Below are positions 19,483 through 28,853 of a stretch of 64,000 nt of DNA, in pieces. Within the stretch, counting starts at the first letter, position 1; each line of letters opens with the position of its first letter. The notes beneath the pieces are model-generated. The model was not told the origin of the DNA and searched no databases. It saw only the letters and a program-made list of their open reading frames with translations. This stretch comes from JALOLG01 sp963776935 (GTDB lineage Bacteria > Actinomycetota > Acidimicrobiia > Acidimicrobiales > Ilumatobacteraceae): positions 1,178,001 to 1,242,000 of the forward strand of contig CAVZOP010000002.1 in assembly GCA_963776935.1 (NCBI GenBank). Direction: 5' to 3'. The translations under genes and the position numbers were made by a program.

Positions 19483-20364
19483 TCAGCGTGCGTCACGCAC
19501 CACGACGGTCGGACAGTGGGTGTGGTGGATGACCGCACTGCTCACCGAGCCGAGGAGCAACGAGCGGAGTCCGCCACGGCCACGGTTGCCGACGACGATC
19601 AGATCAGCTCCCTCGGCGGCTTCGATGATCGACTCGGCAGCGTTCCCCTCGACGAGCCTGCCGTCGACCCTCGCTCCACCACGCGAGTTGGCTCGCTCCA
19701 CGGACCGGTCCAGTACGCACGCGGCGTCGACGCGCATGACATCGCGCACGGTGATGGCTGGGGCGTCGAGCCCGTACGGGTAGGCCCAGGCGTGAACGAC
19801 GATCAACTCGGCGCCGCGGAGATCCGCCTCGTCGATCGCCCACTCGAGCGCCGAGTTGGATCCCTTCGAGTCGTCGACGCCCACGACAACTCTCGGCGTG
19901 CTCGGGCCGGTATTGCTTCGGGAACCGGCGGGCACGGGGACGAGCGCGATCGGGCACGGAGACGTGCGCGCCAGTACGTGGGCCACGGACCCGAGCAACC
20001 ACGACGCGGCCTGGCCGGCGCCTGTCGTCCCGACCACGAGCAACGCGGCGTGCTCGGCGTGCCTCGGCAACTCATGCCGTGGGCTGCCGTTCACCGCGAT
20101 TCCCGTGATGGACAGCGCGGGGTGCTCGGCACGAAGCGCGGCGACGATCGTGTCGATGCTTGCTCGTGTCGCCGTTCCCACAGCTTCGCTGTCCGCAGCG
20201 ATCACGGCCGGTCCAGTCAGGCCGAAATCAACGACCGGGGGCATCGAGTAGCAGCCGACGACGGTCAAGCGTGCGTGGCGTCGCTCGGCCTCGGACGCCG
20301 CCCATCTGGCGGCCGCCGCCGAGACTTGCGAGCCGTCGTACCCGACAATGATGTGATCGTCCAT
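19483..20364 (-). CDS. tandem universal stress protein
   Basis: A 293-residue USP with two domains (about 4-145 and 152-293). Both keep the ATP-type motif: VVGTTGAGQAASWLLGSV and VVGNRGRGGLRSLLLGSV, so two nucleotide sites are expected. DDHIIVGYDGSQVSAAA and VVVGVDDSKGSNSALEWA are the N-terminal strand-loop of each repeat. It is closest in layout to the USP at 40.3 kb, sharing the GCYSMPPVVDF/SYSMPPAMDY segment. ATG has GAGGT at good spacing. It is last in a leftward run behind the PEP synthase and alpha/beta hydrolase genes but has its own box and CACGCT -10. Confidence 0.88.
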   Translation of the reverse strand: MDDHIIVGYDGSQVSAAAARWAASEAERRHARLTVVGCYSMPPVVDFGLTGPAVIAADSEAVGTATRASIDTIVAALRAEHPALSITGIAVNGSPRHELPRHAEHAALLVVGTTGAGQAASWLLGSVAHVLARTSPCPIALVPVPAGSRSNTGPSTPRVVVGVDDSKGSNSALEWAIDEADLRGAELIVVHAWAYPYGLDAPAITVRDVMRVDAACVLDRSVERANSRGGARVDGRLVEGNAAESIIEAAEGADLIVVGNRGRGGLRSLLLGSVSSAVIHHTHCPTVVVRDAR

Positions 20365-20446
20365 GAGATACCTCACATTGTCTCCGGGCATTGTGTCTGG
20401 CCATTGTCTCTGGCACGAGCGTGCGCACCGCGGGCGACGTCCTGTC

Positions 20447-20461
20447 AGTGCCGAAAGTCCT
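20447..20461 (-). promoter_or_regulatory. dormancy-type box of USP gene
   Basis: Gene-strand AGGACTTTCGGCACT, identical in all 15 bases to the box before the ADH gene at 54765-54779. CACGCT lies 23 bases downstream (20423-20418). It touches the stop codon of the upstream hydrolase. Confidence 0.75.
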
Positions 20462-21755
20462 CAGTCGATGCCGAGCGCGTCGTCGAGGAACGTCGTGACA
20501 CGGTGCGCCCACTCCTCGGGATGCGTGTCGAGGGCGTCGGTGTGCCCGGTATCGGGCACGGCCCAGACGTCGACGGTGTCGGGCGACGCGGCCTCGATGT
20601 ACCGGCTGGCGTAGCCCTCTTCGGCCACGCCTCCGGCGACGATCAGCAGCACCGGCCGGGGGGCGACGATGGAAACCGCGTCGCGAAGCGAGCGCGGGGC
20701 TCGGCGGACGTCAGGGCATCGGCCGTGCTGTACAACAGCCACTCGACGCCTTCTTGGATCACGCCGCGCCATCCGTATTCGTCGGACAGCCACGCCCGGT
20801 CAGCCGACGTGCGGTTCGTCGCGCCCTCGGCGACGACGGCCCGGAGCCGGCCGTCGCCGGCAGCCGCTCCGATGGCCTCCTCCCCTCCCATCGACATCCC
20901 GACAGCCGCGATTCGCGTAGCGTCGACATCGGGCTGTCGTTCGAGGAACGACACCGCGGCGGCGACATCCGAATCGCCGAACCAGCCGAAGTCCATCGCA
21001 CGCCCGTCGCTGCGCCCGTGACCTCTGGCGTCGAACAGCAGCACTCCGTACCCGTGGCGAGCCAGCACCACTGCGTGGTCGAGAACGCTCGAACGCGTCG
21101 AACCGGCGCCGTGCATCATGACGACCGCGGCTCGGTTGCTGGATGGGATGTACCACCCGGAGATCCGCACCTCGTCGTTCGTACGGAACTCGACGTCCCG
21201 GTAGTCGAGGTTCAGATCTGCGGGCGTGGTCGAAGCGACCGAGGTACGTGGGACGTTGGTCGCGGCGATCGCCTGACCGAGTGACCACACCGTTGCGTAC
21301 GTCGCGAACAACAAGGCCGGCACGATGAACAGTCGGTGCCAGCGCGGCGCGTTGCGAACCAACTCGAAAGCACCCGCGACGAACAGCCCGAGACCACTCG
21401 TGAGGCAGAGCAGGCCAGCGATCGCATTCGGCGCGACCCCGACCTTCAGCGTGTGGGGAAGCCCCACCCCGACCCCGATCGCAACCGCGAGGAGGCCGTA
21501 CGCAAACGTCACTCCAGCTCGCCGTGGTTCGGACCAACGCCGAACGACGGCAAACATGAAGAGCGTGGCGCCGCCGGCAACGACGACCCGTACCAACTGC
21601 CACATCGGTGTGCCGTCACGGCCGACGATGAACATCACCCCCAGACCGACTCCGCTCACAGCCACCAGCGCCCACCGGCTACCGGGCGTCGCGCGTGTCT
21701 CGCTCCGCTGCTGTGGAGCAGCTTCGGATCTCGGCGGGTCGACGGACACGGCCAT
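20461..21755 (-). CDS. membrane-anchored alpha/beta hydrolase, one frame break
   Basis: About 430 residues after repairing an indel at 20690-20702. The N-terminal third has four or five predicted transmembrane helices (WALVAVSGVGLGVMFIVG, LVRVVVAGGATLFMFAVV, GVTFAYGLLAVAIGVGVGL and two more). A serine hydrolase domain follows: VVMMHGAGSTRSSVLDHA (oxyanion), DARGHGRSDG, and the nucleophile elbow GMSMGG. The corrected C-terminus supplies PRPVLLIVAGG and the histidine in VPDTGHTDALDTHPEEW. The family is the DUF1100/BAAT-like or FAP-type esterase group; the substrate is unknown. It starts 19 bases after the PEP synthase stop, so it is probably transcribed with it. No convincing Shine-Dalgarno is visible at the ATG. 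Confidence 0.78.
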
Positions 21756-21774
21756 GGGCGTGTGTGCCGACGTC

Positions 21775-24081
21775 TCAGGTGGTGCCGCGGCGGGCGGCGT
21801 CGAGCAGGAGGCGTCGTTCGGCGGCCGCGACGGTCCGGCGGGAGACGTCGATCGCGTCGGCGTTGACAGAGATCGAGTCGATGCCGAACCGGACCAGGTG
21901 CTCGGCGAACGATGGCGAGTTCGACGGGGCCTGGCCGCACAACGACGATGTGATGCCGGCCGTCCGGCAGGCCGACACGATCTTGTTGATCGCGTCGAGA
22001 ACCGCCGCGTCGGATTCGTCGAAGAGCTCGGCGCAGACGTCGGAGTCGCGGTCGACTCCGAGCATCAGTTGCGTGAGATCGTTCGACCCGATGGACACGC
22101 CGTCGACGCCCATTGCCGCGTATTCTGGGATGCGATACACGACAGACGGGACCTCGGCCATGATCCAGCGATGCAGCCCACGCTGACGACCGAGGGGACT
22201 GGCGTCGATCGCCTCGAGGCACGCCTCGAGCTCCCAACGTGTGCGCACGAAGGGGATCATCAGGTGCAGGTTCGGCGTCTCCTCGCGCACCCGGGCGAGC
22301 AGCTCGAGCTCCAGTGCGAAGAGGTCCGGCTCGCGGATGTAGCGATAGCACCCCCGATAGCCGATCATCGGATTCGCCTCCACCGGCTCGAAGGCGTCAC
22401 CCCCGTCGAGGCCGCGAAACTCGTTGGTGCGAAAGTCGATTGTCCGGTACACGACGGGCCGCGGCGCAAAGGCTCGCGTGATCCGTGACAAGGACTCCGC
22501 CATGCGAGCCACGAACACCTCACCGCCGCCTCTTGCGATCACCGCTCGCGGATGGACGCCCCCGAGTGCGTCGGTGACCATGAACTCGGCGCGCAGCAGG
22601 CCGACGCCGTCGACCGCGCAGGCGGCCACCTCCTCGGCCTGATCGGCGATGGCGAGGTTGACGTAGATGCGTGTCGCCAGGGCTTCATGGGCGACGACCG
22701 GCGGCGCGGCGGGACCAGTCCGGACTTCGGCCGCCGGGTGCACGACCTCGGGTCCGGCATACAGCCCGTGCGACACCGTGCCACGGGCACCGTCGACCGT
22801 CACGATGTCGCCGTCACGTAGGTCGGCCGTCGCCGTGCGAGTCCCGACGACGCATGGCACGCCGAGCTCGCGCGAGACGATTGCCGCATGACAGGTCGCC
22901 CCGCCACCGTCGGTGATCACTGCCGCGGCGCGACGGATCGCCGGAACCCAGTCCGGGTTCGTCATCGGCGCGACGAGCACCTCGCCCGGCTGCAATTGAG
23001 CGCCTTCGCGTGGGGAACGCAATACGCGCACACGACCGGAGGCGATGCCCGCTGACGCAGCAATACCGCGCAGCAGCACGGAGGCGTCGGTCGACTGCTC
23101 GCCCGACGGCGGGAGGACCGTCGGGTCGAGCGTCGTGATCGGCCGCGCTTGCACGACGGAGACATCACCGCCACAGATGACCCATTCGACGTCCTGCGGA
23201 ACTCCCCCGTACGCCGACTCGATGCGCTGGCCGAGACGACCCAGCTCGAAGACCTCGCCGTCGGTGAGCACCCGTGCCGCAGCATGCGCTTCGTCGAAGT
23301 CGATGCGTTCGATCGATCCGTGCGGTCGGCTGACGAGCTTGTGCGACTTGTGGCCGATGCGGATCGATTCGAGTCTCAGCCCTTCCTTGGACAGAACGTA
23401 GGTATCGGGCTCTACCTGGCCGCTCACGACCACTTCTCCAAGTCCGAAGGCGGCTTCGATGACGAGGTGGTCGCGGGAACCCGTCGACGGGTCGGCGGTG
23501 AACATCACGCCGGCCGTGTCGGGATGCACCATGCGTTGGACGACGACGGCGATGGCCGGCTCCTCGGTGAAGCCGCGCCCGGCGCGATAGGAGATCACGC
23601 GGTCTCCGTAGAGCGAAGTCCAGCAGTCGAGCACACGATCGAGCACCGCTGTCTCACCGACCACGTTCGCGTACGTCTCGTGCATGCCGGCGTACGACGC
23701 GCCGGCGGTGTCCTCGGCCGTCGCCGAGGACCGGACCGCGACGGCGACATCGGTGCCGAGCTGCTCGACGGCCCCGCGCACGAGGTTGCGCACGTCGTCG
23801 CGCAGGCCCGCCTTGCGGACGAGGTCGCGCAGACGAGCCGCACCCTCCGCGAGGGCTGCCGGGTCGTCGGCATGCTCGCGGGTGACGTCGAAGCACTCTT
23901 GGAGCTCTGCCCGGACCCCGCCGGCATCCATCGAGGCGAGGTACGCGCTCGCCGTGACCACGAAACCCGGCGGCACAGGGAGGCCGGCCTTGGTGAGCTC
24001 TCCGAGATTGGCTCCCTTGCCACCCACCTCAGCGGTGTCGGTCCGTCCCAGATCGGCGAACCATCTCACGATCGGCTTCAT
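21775..24081 (-). CDS. ppsA: phosphoenolpyruvate synthase
   Basis: A 768-residue PEP synthase, near the 792 of the E. coli enzyme. It converts pyruvate and ATP to PEP, AMP and phosphate. The N-terminal ATP-grasp domain starts VGGKGANLGELTKAGLPVPPGFVVT and contains AVRSSATAEDTAGASYAG and VMFTADPSTGSRDH. The phosphohistidine is His398 in DGGGATCHAAIVSRELGVP. The C-terminal PEP/pyruvate barrel carries VVYRTIDFRTNEF, MIPFVRT, IGSNDLTQLMLGVDR and the catalytic cysteine in SSLCGQAPS. ATG follows GGAGATCTGCG inside the upstream gene, giving a 53-base overlap. A box inside the ATPase coding sequence gives it a private promoter. It allows gluconeogenesis from pyruvate or acetate during non-growth. Confidence 0.92.
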   Translation of the reverse strand: MKPIVRWFADLGRTDTAEVGGKGANLGELTKAGLPVPPGFVVTASAYLASMDAGGVRAELQECFDVTREHADDPAALAEGAARLRDLVRKAGLRDDVRNLVRGAVEQLGTDVAVAVRSSATAEDTAGASYAGMHETYANVVGETAVLDRVLDCWTSLYGDRVISYRAGRGFTEEPAIAVVVQRMVHPDTAGVMFTADPSTGSRDHLVIEAAFGLGEVVVSGQVEPDTYVLSKEGLRLESIRIGHKSHKLVSRPHGSIERIDFDEAHAAARVLTDGEVFELGRLGQRIESAYGGVPQDVEWVICGGDVSVVQARPITTLDPTVLPPSGEQSTDASVLLRGIAASAGIASGRVRVLRSPREGAQLQPGEVLVAPMTNPDWVPAIRRAAAVITDGGGATCHAAIVSRELGVPCVVGTRTATADLRDGDIVTVDGARGTVSHGLYAGPEVVHPAAEVRTGPAAPPVVAHEALATRIYVNLAIADQAEEVAACAVDGVGLLRAEFMVTDALGGVHPRAVIARGGGEVFVARMAESLSRITRAFAPRPVVYRTIDFRTNEFRGLDGGDAFEPVEANPMIGYRGCYRYIREPDLFALELELLARVREETPNLHLMIPFVRTRWELEACLEAIDASPLGRQRGLHRWIMAEVPSVVYRIPEYAAMGVDGVSIGSNDLTQLMLGVDRDSDVCAELFDESDAAVLDAINKIVSACRTAGITSSLCGQAPSNSPSFAEHLVRFGIDSISVNADAIDVSRRTVAAAERRLLLDAARRGTT

Positions 24082-26506
24082 CGCAGATCTCCTCTCGATC
24101 CATCTCCAGCGTCAACCCGTTTGCTCCGACGTCGCCAGTGCCGTAAGTCCCCATCGGAGTGTGGGATCGGACTTCGGCCGAGGCGTGCTCGTCGGACTCG
24201 TCGAGCAGGCTGAAGTAGCCCTCTTCCTCCTGGGCGAAGTGCAGACGGAGGATCGCATGCAGCCCGTACAGGAGTCGGCGCAGCTCTCGCACGTCGTCGT
24301 CATCGGGCTGTTCGGCGTCGATCGCCTCGAGTACCCGCCCCAGCCGGCGAATCAGGCGCGCGATTTCGGCGTGCGCGCGACTCATGGTCGCGGTCGACTC
24401 GGCGCCGCCGAGGACACGGTCGAGAACCGGGTAGAGCAGGGTGCCTTCGGCGACCTCGTGCGGAGCCAGTTCGTCGACGAGGAAGCGGTGGACCGTACGC
24501 ACGTCGGCCATTGCCTCACCTCCGGGTTGCGTCCCGAGCCCATCGGCTGCCTGCCTGAGCCGTTCGAGGCCCGGCCGCAACCTGTCGTGCTCGGTGACGA
24601 AGCGCCGCGCCAGGTCGGCGTCGATCGCCGCGATGGGTGGGCGCAACAGGCCACCGCTCCTGGCGCGCAAGGCGTTGAGGATCACGGCGACATCGATGGC
24701 CTCTTGCACCAAGGCACCTGCGGACGGCGGGAGGAAGCCGAGACCGGCGACGACCATCGCAGCCAGTGACATCCCGATCCCGACGAGCACGCTTTGTCTC
24801 GCGATCAGGCCGGTGCGGTGAGCGACGGCCATCGCCTCGGCGAGCCGGTCGAGGCGGTCGATCGTGAGCACGACATCGGCCGCTTCCGAGGAGGCGGTCA
24901 CCCCGGACGCTCCCATCGCGACTCCGACGTCAGCGCGTGCCAGCGCCGGTGCATCGTTGATGCCATCGCCGACCATGACGGTCGAACCGCGACCCTGCTC
25001 GGCGATCACAACGTCCACCTTGTCGGCCGGGGTGCACTCCGAGAGCACCGTGTCGACGCCCAACACGAGGCCGACACTTTCGGCCACATCGGCCCGATCG
25101 CCCGACACCATCACCACCCTGCGGATGCCGCTACGCCGAAGATCTCGGATCGTGCGGGCCGCATCGGGCCGCACCGGGTCGTCGAGCAAGAACGCGCCGG
25201 CCGGCGCGTCATCGATGGCGACGAATACCGTGATTGCACCATCGAGGTCAGCGCGGCGACGAATCGACGTCGCCCACCGCGGATCGGCCGCGGGCGCGAC
25301 CCACGCTGCTTTCCCGACCGCGACCGTGTGGCCGTCGACCATCCCGCGCGCACCGCTCCCGGACACCTCCTGCACGCCGCTTGGAATCGACAGGGCGAGA
25401 TCACTCTGGTGAGCGGCTCGAACGATCGCCGCGGCGACGACATGAGGCGACACCTGGTCGAGCGAAGCGGCCGAGCGTAGGACCTCTGCGGCAGATCGTC
25501 CGGCGACCGGGATGATGTCGGTGACGACAGGCCGACCGACCGTCAACGTGCCCGTCTTGTCCAACAGCACCACCCGCCCCGCGGCCAGCCGTTCGAGCAC
25601 CACACCGCCCTTGGCGATCACACCGCGCGAGGCCATGCGAGAGAGCCCGGAGGTGATTGCGATCGGTGCGGCGAGGATCAACGGGCACGGCGTGGCCACC
25701 ACCAGCACCGCCACCGCTCGGACGGCATCTCCCGACGACATCCAGGCGAGTCCGGCAACGGCGAGGCTCACCGCCAGGAACGCCACCGCGTACCGATCGG
25801 CGAGTCTGACGAACGGTGCACTCGACGCGTCAGCCTCCGCCTCGGCCACCAACCGAACGATCCCCGTGTATGTGCTCTCCGCGGCGGGTCGCGTCGCTCG
25901 CAACATGAACGAATCGCCGGCGTTCACGGCGCCACTTCGAACATCGTCTCCGGACCGGCGTTCGATGGGAAGGGACTCGCCCGTGAGTGCCGACTCATCG
26001 AGCACGGCGAGATCTCGCTCGACCCGACCGTCGACGGGCACGATCTCACCCGGCCGCACCAACAGCAGGTCACCTGGCCTCACGTCTTCGATGGACGGTG
26101 AGGTCAGGATCTCTCCTTCGACTCGATGCACGAGCCGCGGCGCCCGCTCACGCAGAACGCGCAGCTCGCTTCGCGCACGCGCGGCCGCACGCGCTTCGAG
26201 GACGCGGCCCGTGGCGAGCATCACAGTGACGACGGCGCCGGCGAGGAACTCTCCCACGGCAAGGGTGCCGATGAGCGCGAGCACAGCGATCACGTCGACG
26301 CCGAGCCGACGCTTCCGCGCGCTCGACCACACCCACCAGACTCCCGATCCGAGACCGACGAGCGTCGTCACCGCCCACATCACGTGGGCCGCACCACTCG
26401 CGCCAGCCAGTCCCAGGATTCCACCGCCGACGAGCAACGACAGCGAGATGATCAAGACGGCCGTCGCGAGCGGGCCGACGGAAGACCGGGCCGGCGTCGG
26501 TTTCAT
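24029..26506 (-). CDS. P1B-5-type heavy-metal ATPase with C-terminal hemerythrin domain
   Basis: An 825-residue P-type metal exporter. There is no N-terminal metal-binding domain; the first helices start at residue 12. The intramembrane motif is TPCPL (Cys274) rather than CPC; the phosphorylation site is DKTGTLT (Asp316), with ESALTGES in the actuator domain and VGDGINDAPAL in the hinge. After the last helices, about residues 630-790 form a hemerythrin-like domain: EHDRLRPG, HRFLVDELAPHEVAEGTLLYP, HAEIARL and LHFAQEEEGYF supply the iron-binding His and Glu residues. TPC plus hemerythrin defines P1B-5, studied as Nia in Sinorhizobium, with nickel and iron as proposed substrates. A metal or oxygen sensing role for the tail is inferred. 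Confidence 0.87.
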   Translation of the reverse strand: MKPTPARSSVGPLATAVLIISLSLLVGGGILGLAGASGAAHVMWAVTTLVGLGSGVWWVWSSARKRRLGVDVIAVLALIGTLAVGEFLAGAVVTVMLATGRVLEARAAARARSELRVLRERAPRLVHRVEGEILTSPSIEDVRPGDLLLVRPGEIVPVDGRVERDLAVLDESALTGESLPIERRSGDDVRSGAVNAGDSFMLRATRPAAESTYTGIVRLVAEAEADASSAPFVRLADRYAVAFLAVSLAVAGLAWMSSGDAVRAVAVLVVATPCPLILAAPIAITSGLSRMASRGVIAKGGVVLERLAAGRVVLLDKTGTLTVGRPVVTDIIPVAGRSAAEVLRSAASLDQVSPHVVAAAIVRAAHQSDLALSIPSGVQEVSGSGARGMVDGHTVAVGKAAWVAPAADPRWATSIRRRADLDGAITVFVAIDDAPAGAFLLDDPVRPDAARTIRDLRRSGIRRVVMVSGDRADVAESVGLVLGVDTVLSECTPADKVDVVIAEQGRGSTVMVGDGINDAPALARADVGVAMGASGVTASSEAADVVLTIDRLDRLAEAMAVAHRTGLIARQSVLVGIGMSLAAMVVAGLGFLPPSAGALVQEAIDVAVILNALRARSGGLLRPPIAAIDADLARRFVTEHDRLRPGLERLRQAADGLGTQPGGEAMADVRTVHRFLVDELAPHEVAEGTLLYPVLDRVLGGAESTATMSRAHAEIARLIRRLGRVLEAIDAEQPDDDDVRELRRLLYGLHAILRLHFAQEEEGYFSLLDESDEHASAEVRSHTPMGTYGTGDVGANGLTLEMDREEICDEADREMVRRSGTDRHR
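24137..24151 (-). promoter_or_regulatory. intragenic dormancy-type box driving ppsA
   Basis: Gene-strand GGGACTTACGGCACT lies inside the last codons of the P1B ATPase gene, 55 bases before the ppsA ATG. GACGCT follows at 24113-24108 (23-base spacing). Confidence 0.7.
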
Positions 26507-26510
26507 CACG

Positions 26511-28053
26511 TCACGGGCCTCTCTGCACCGGGGCAGCCGGTCGCACATGAGTGGCGTCGAGGCGATCGAGCAGGTCGGGCAGGATGGCCGGCATCGGCCG
26601 AACGGTGTCGACGACCACCGCGCTCGGCCAGCTGTCGAAATCGTCGATCATCGCCGCCGCCACGGCGGGTGTGGCGTCGGATGCATCTACGTCGCCTGCC
26701 GCTCGCCGGGCGAGACGGGCGGCCGCGATGTCGGGCGGCAACAGGCATCTCAGCTCGGTGAGGTCGGCAACCCTGACGTCGGCGAGTGCCGCCGCCTGCG
26801 CTCGCCACCTGGCCTTCGAGAACGAGGCGTCCAGGATCACGCTGAGACCGCTCGCCAGCAGTGCCCCGGCTTGGGCGAGCAGGGTTTCGTAGGTCGTCTC
26901 GGTCATGCCAGGCGCGTAGATCCCCTCGCCGTACGGCGCGGCCGATCGCTGGCGTGGATCGAGGCCTACCTGCTCCTTGCGGATCTCGTCGGAGCGCAGC
27001 ACGGGCCACCCCAGTTCGTCACCGAGGCATCGGGCGAGCGTTGACTTCCCGGTGCCGGGCAGGCCGCCGATCACGATCAACTGCACTCGCGGCGTCCAGC
27101 AGATGATGTTGGCATTGGGCCAGATAATCGATCGCTTCGAGCTGGTCTCCTGCGCCACCTCGCAGACAGGAGATCTTGGTGCGGACGAGGGCTCGATAGG
27201 CGATGTAGTGGTGCTCGAGTGAGCGCGGGTGGGTCTCGGCGGAGAATTCGCGGTACCAGTCGAGGAACTTCCGCGCCAGATCGGGGCGGCCCAACCGCTC
27301 CAGATCCATCGCCAGGAACCCGACATCGAGCAACGCGTCGCCCCAACGCAGCCGGTCGTCGAACTCCAGGCAATCGAGGATCCGAGGTCCGTCGTCGAGG
27401 CAGAAGATGTCGTCCGCCAACAAGTCGCCGTGCCCGTCGACGATTCGTCCCCGTGCGATGCGGTCGGCGAGGAGGGTGCTCCGGCCTTCGAGATACCTGT
27501 GGGCGAGCTCCCCGACGTGACTCAGCATCGGACCGTCGAGCGGACGCGGCACGAACGTCACGAGCTCCCGCAGGCTCCGCTCCCACAGATCGACGAGGGC
27601 CTCGGGCGTCGCGACCGAACTGATCATCTCGCTCCGCACCGAGCCGGCGTGACACGTGGCGATCACGCGCGCTACCCCGCGAAGACACGACGAGACGTCG
27701 AGGTGTCCGCGTGCGAGTGTCGCCAATCGACGTTCCGCCGGCATCCGCCGCATCAACACGGCGTGGTCGACCAGCCCACCTGCATCGTCAACGACGTCTT
27801 CGACGCCGAGATACACGTCCGGGCTGAAACGCCGGTTCAGAGCGACCTCGCGCTCGCACATCTCCCTGCGCTTCTCCGGCGTGCTCAGATCGACGAACGG
27901 GAATCGCACCGCCTTCTTGCGCTTGTGGGCCACATCGCCGTCGAACACGAGCGACGAAACGTGGGTCTCGACACTGTCATGGCCCGGGCGGCTGCGGTCG
28001 AAGAGTCGCTCTCGAACCTGACGTCGCACCGGTCGCCCCGACAGGTCCGTCAT
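26511..28053 (-). CDS. APH-like kinase fused to AAA/P-loop kinase, one frame break
   Basis: About 514 residues after adding one missing base near 27090-27096, where the text should read LLDAPRVQLIV. The N-terminal 340 residues are an aminoglycoside phosphotransferase-like kinase domain with VDGHGDLLADDIF (HGD catalytic loop) and RILDCLEFDDRLRWGD (metal-binding Asp). The C-terminal 170 residues are a zeta-toxin/Shikimate-kinase-type P-loop ATPase with IGGLPGTGKST (Walker A) and a lid. The same two-domain fusion exists as Rv2004c in the M. tuberculosis DosR regulon, where its substrate is unknown. ATG has AGGAG. It sits between the CBS and P1B ATPase genes, four bases from the latter, and is probably in the DUF1918-led operon. 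Confidence 0.85.
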
Positions 28054-28071
28054 GACGACTCCTGTGACGAA

Positions 28072-28518
28072 TCAGATCGTCGCCGGTACCGGGCTGTCGC
28101 GATGCGCGAACAGGATTTCGGCGGTGATCGGCCGGGCCAAGTCGGCGAGATCAGCTGCCAGGTAGACGAGCAGATCATCGATGGTCAGCATCCCCACGAA
28201 CTCCTCGCCTCGCATGACGGCCAGACGGCGGACGGCATGCGTGCGGAACAAGCCGAACGCGTCGTGCACGTCGGCGTCGGCCTGGATCGTGATGACCGGC
28301 GTTGTCATCGCCGAATCGACGCGCGCACCGGGCTCGATCCCGCGCGCGACGCAGCGTCGTACCAGGTCGCGATCGGTCACGATGCCGACCAGGCGGTTCT
28401 GCTCGAGAACCGCGAGCGATCCGACGCCGGCCGACGCCATGATCTTCGCCGCCTCCCGGATGGTTCGATCTGGTCCGATACCGACACCGGAACGGTGGAT
28501 CGTCTCGATCGTTCTCAT
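28072..28518 (-). CDS. CBS-domain pair protein (Hrp1-like)
   Basis: A 148-residue protein with two CBS motifs (about 8-60 and 70-128). Markers are EAAKIMASAGVGSLAVLE, LVGIVTDRDLVRRCVARG, and in repeat two DAFGLFRTHAVRRLAVMRG and FVGMLTIDDLLVYLAADL. The signature GIVTDRDL is shared with Rv2626c (Hrp1), a DosR regulon protein. Family members may bind AMP or similar ligands, but no ligand is known here. GGGAG lies nine bases before the ATG. It follows the DUF1918 gene by 30 bases and precedes the kinase fusion by 18 bases, consistent with one transcript from the box at 28804-28818. Confidence 0.87.
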   Translation of the reverse strand: MRTIETIHRSGVGIGPDRTIREAAKIMASAGVGSLAVLEQNRLVGIVTDRDLVRRCVARGIEPGARVDSAMTTPVITIQADADVHDAFGLFRTHAVRRLAVMRGEEFVGMLTIDDLLVYLAADLADLARPITAEILFAHRDSPVPATI

Positions 28519-28548
28519 CGTCGTTCTCCCTTCATCCGACTCGATGGT

Positions 28549-28749
28549 TCAGGACTCGGCGTGGTCGTAGTGCTCGACGGTGGCGTCAGAACCTGGGAAG
28601 AACAGGGCCTCTTGACCGCTGTCCTCCCACCGCACGAGATACGGCGGTGCGCCGTCGACACCGCGGACGTCCAACACCTGGCAATCGCGGTTCGGTTCAC
28701 CGATCCGGTGACCCCGTATCACGATCCGATCACCCTTGTTTGCCTTCAT
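28549..28749 (-). CDS. DUF1918 small protein (Rv0569-like)
   Basis: A 66-residue protein: MKANKGDRIVIRGHRIGEP, an NRDCQVLDVRG strand, then PPYLVRWEDSGQEALFFPG. This is the DUF1918 SH3-like fold. In M. tuberculosis, Rv0569 carries this domain and belongs to the DosR regulon; Rv2302 is a paralog. Function is unknown. GGAGG precedes the ATG by five bases; an upstream in-frame GTG is rejected because it lies inside that Shine-Dalgarno context. It is the first gene of a leftward run (DUF1918, CBS, kinase fusion, ATPase) and carries a box and CACGAT -10. Confidence 0.88.
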   Translation of the reverse strand: MKANKGDRIVIRGHRIGEPNRDCQVLDVRGVDGAPPYLVRWEDSGQEALFFPGSDATVEHYDHAES

Positions 28750-28803
28750 GGCCACCTCCTCGCTGGTCCACCCTCATCGTGCGCCCGGCTCGACGACCAC
28801 GAC

Positions 28804-28818
28804 AGGGTCGAACGACTC
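28804..28818. promoter_or_regulatory. bidirectional dormancy-type box (DUF1918 / ACS)
   Basis: AGGGTCGAACGACTC is near-palindromic (AGRGTCG-AA). Leftward it has CACGAT at 28781-28776; rightward CATCAT at 28842-28847. The rightward -10 places transcription start on the A of the ACS ATG. It could serve both operons. Confidence 0.65.
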
Positions 28819-28853
28819 TGCCAGCGCTCCAGGCAGGGGCGCATCATCAAGAC

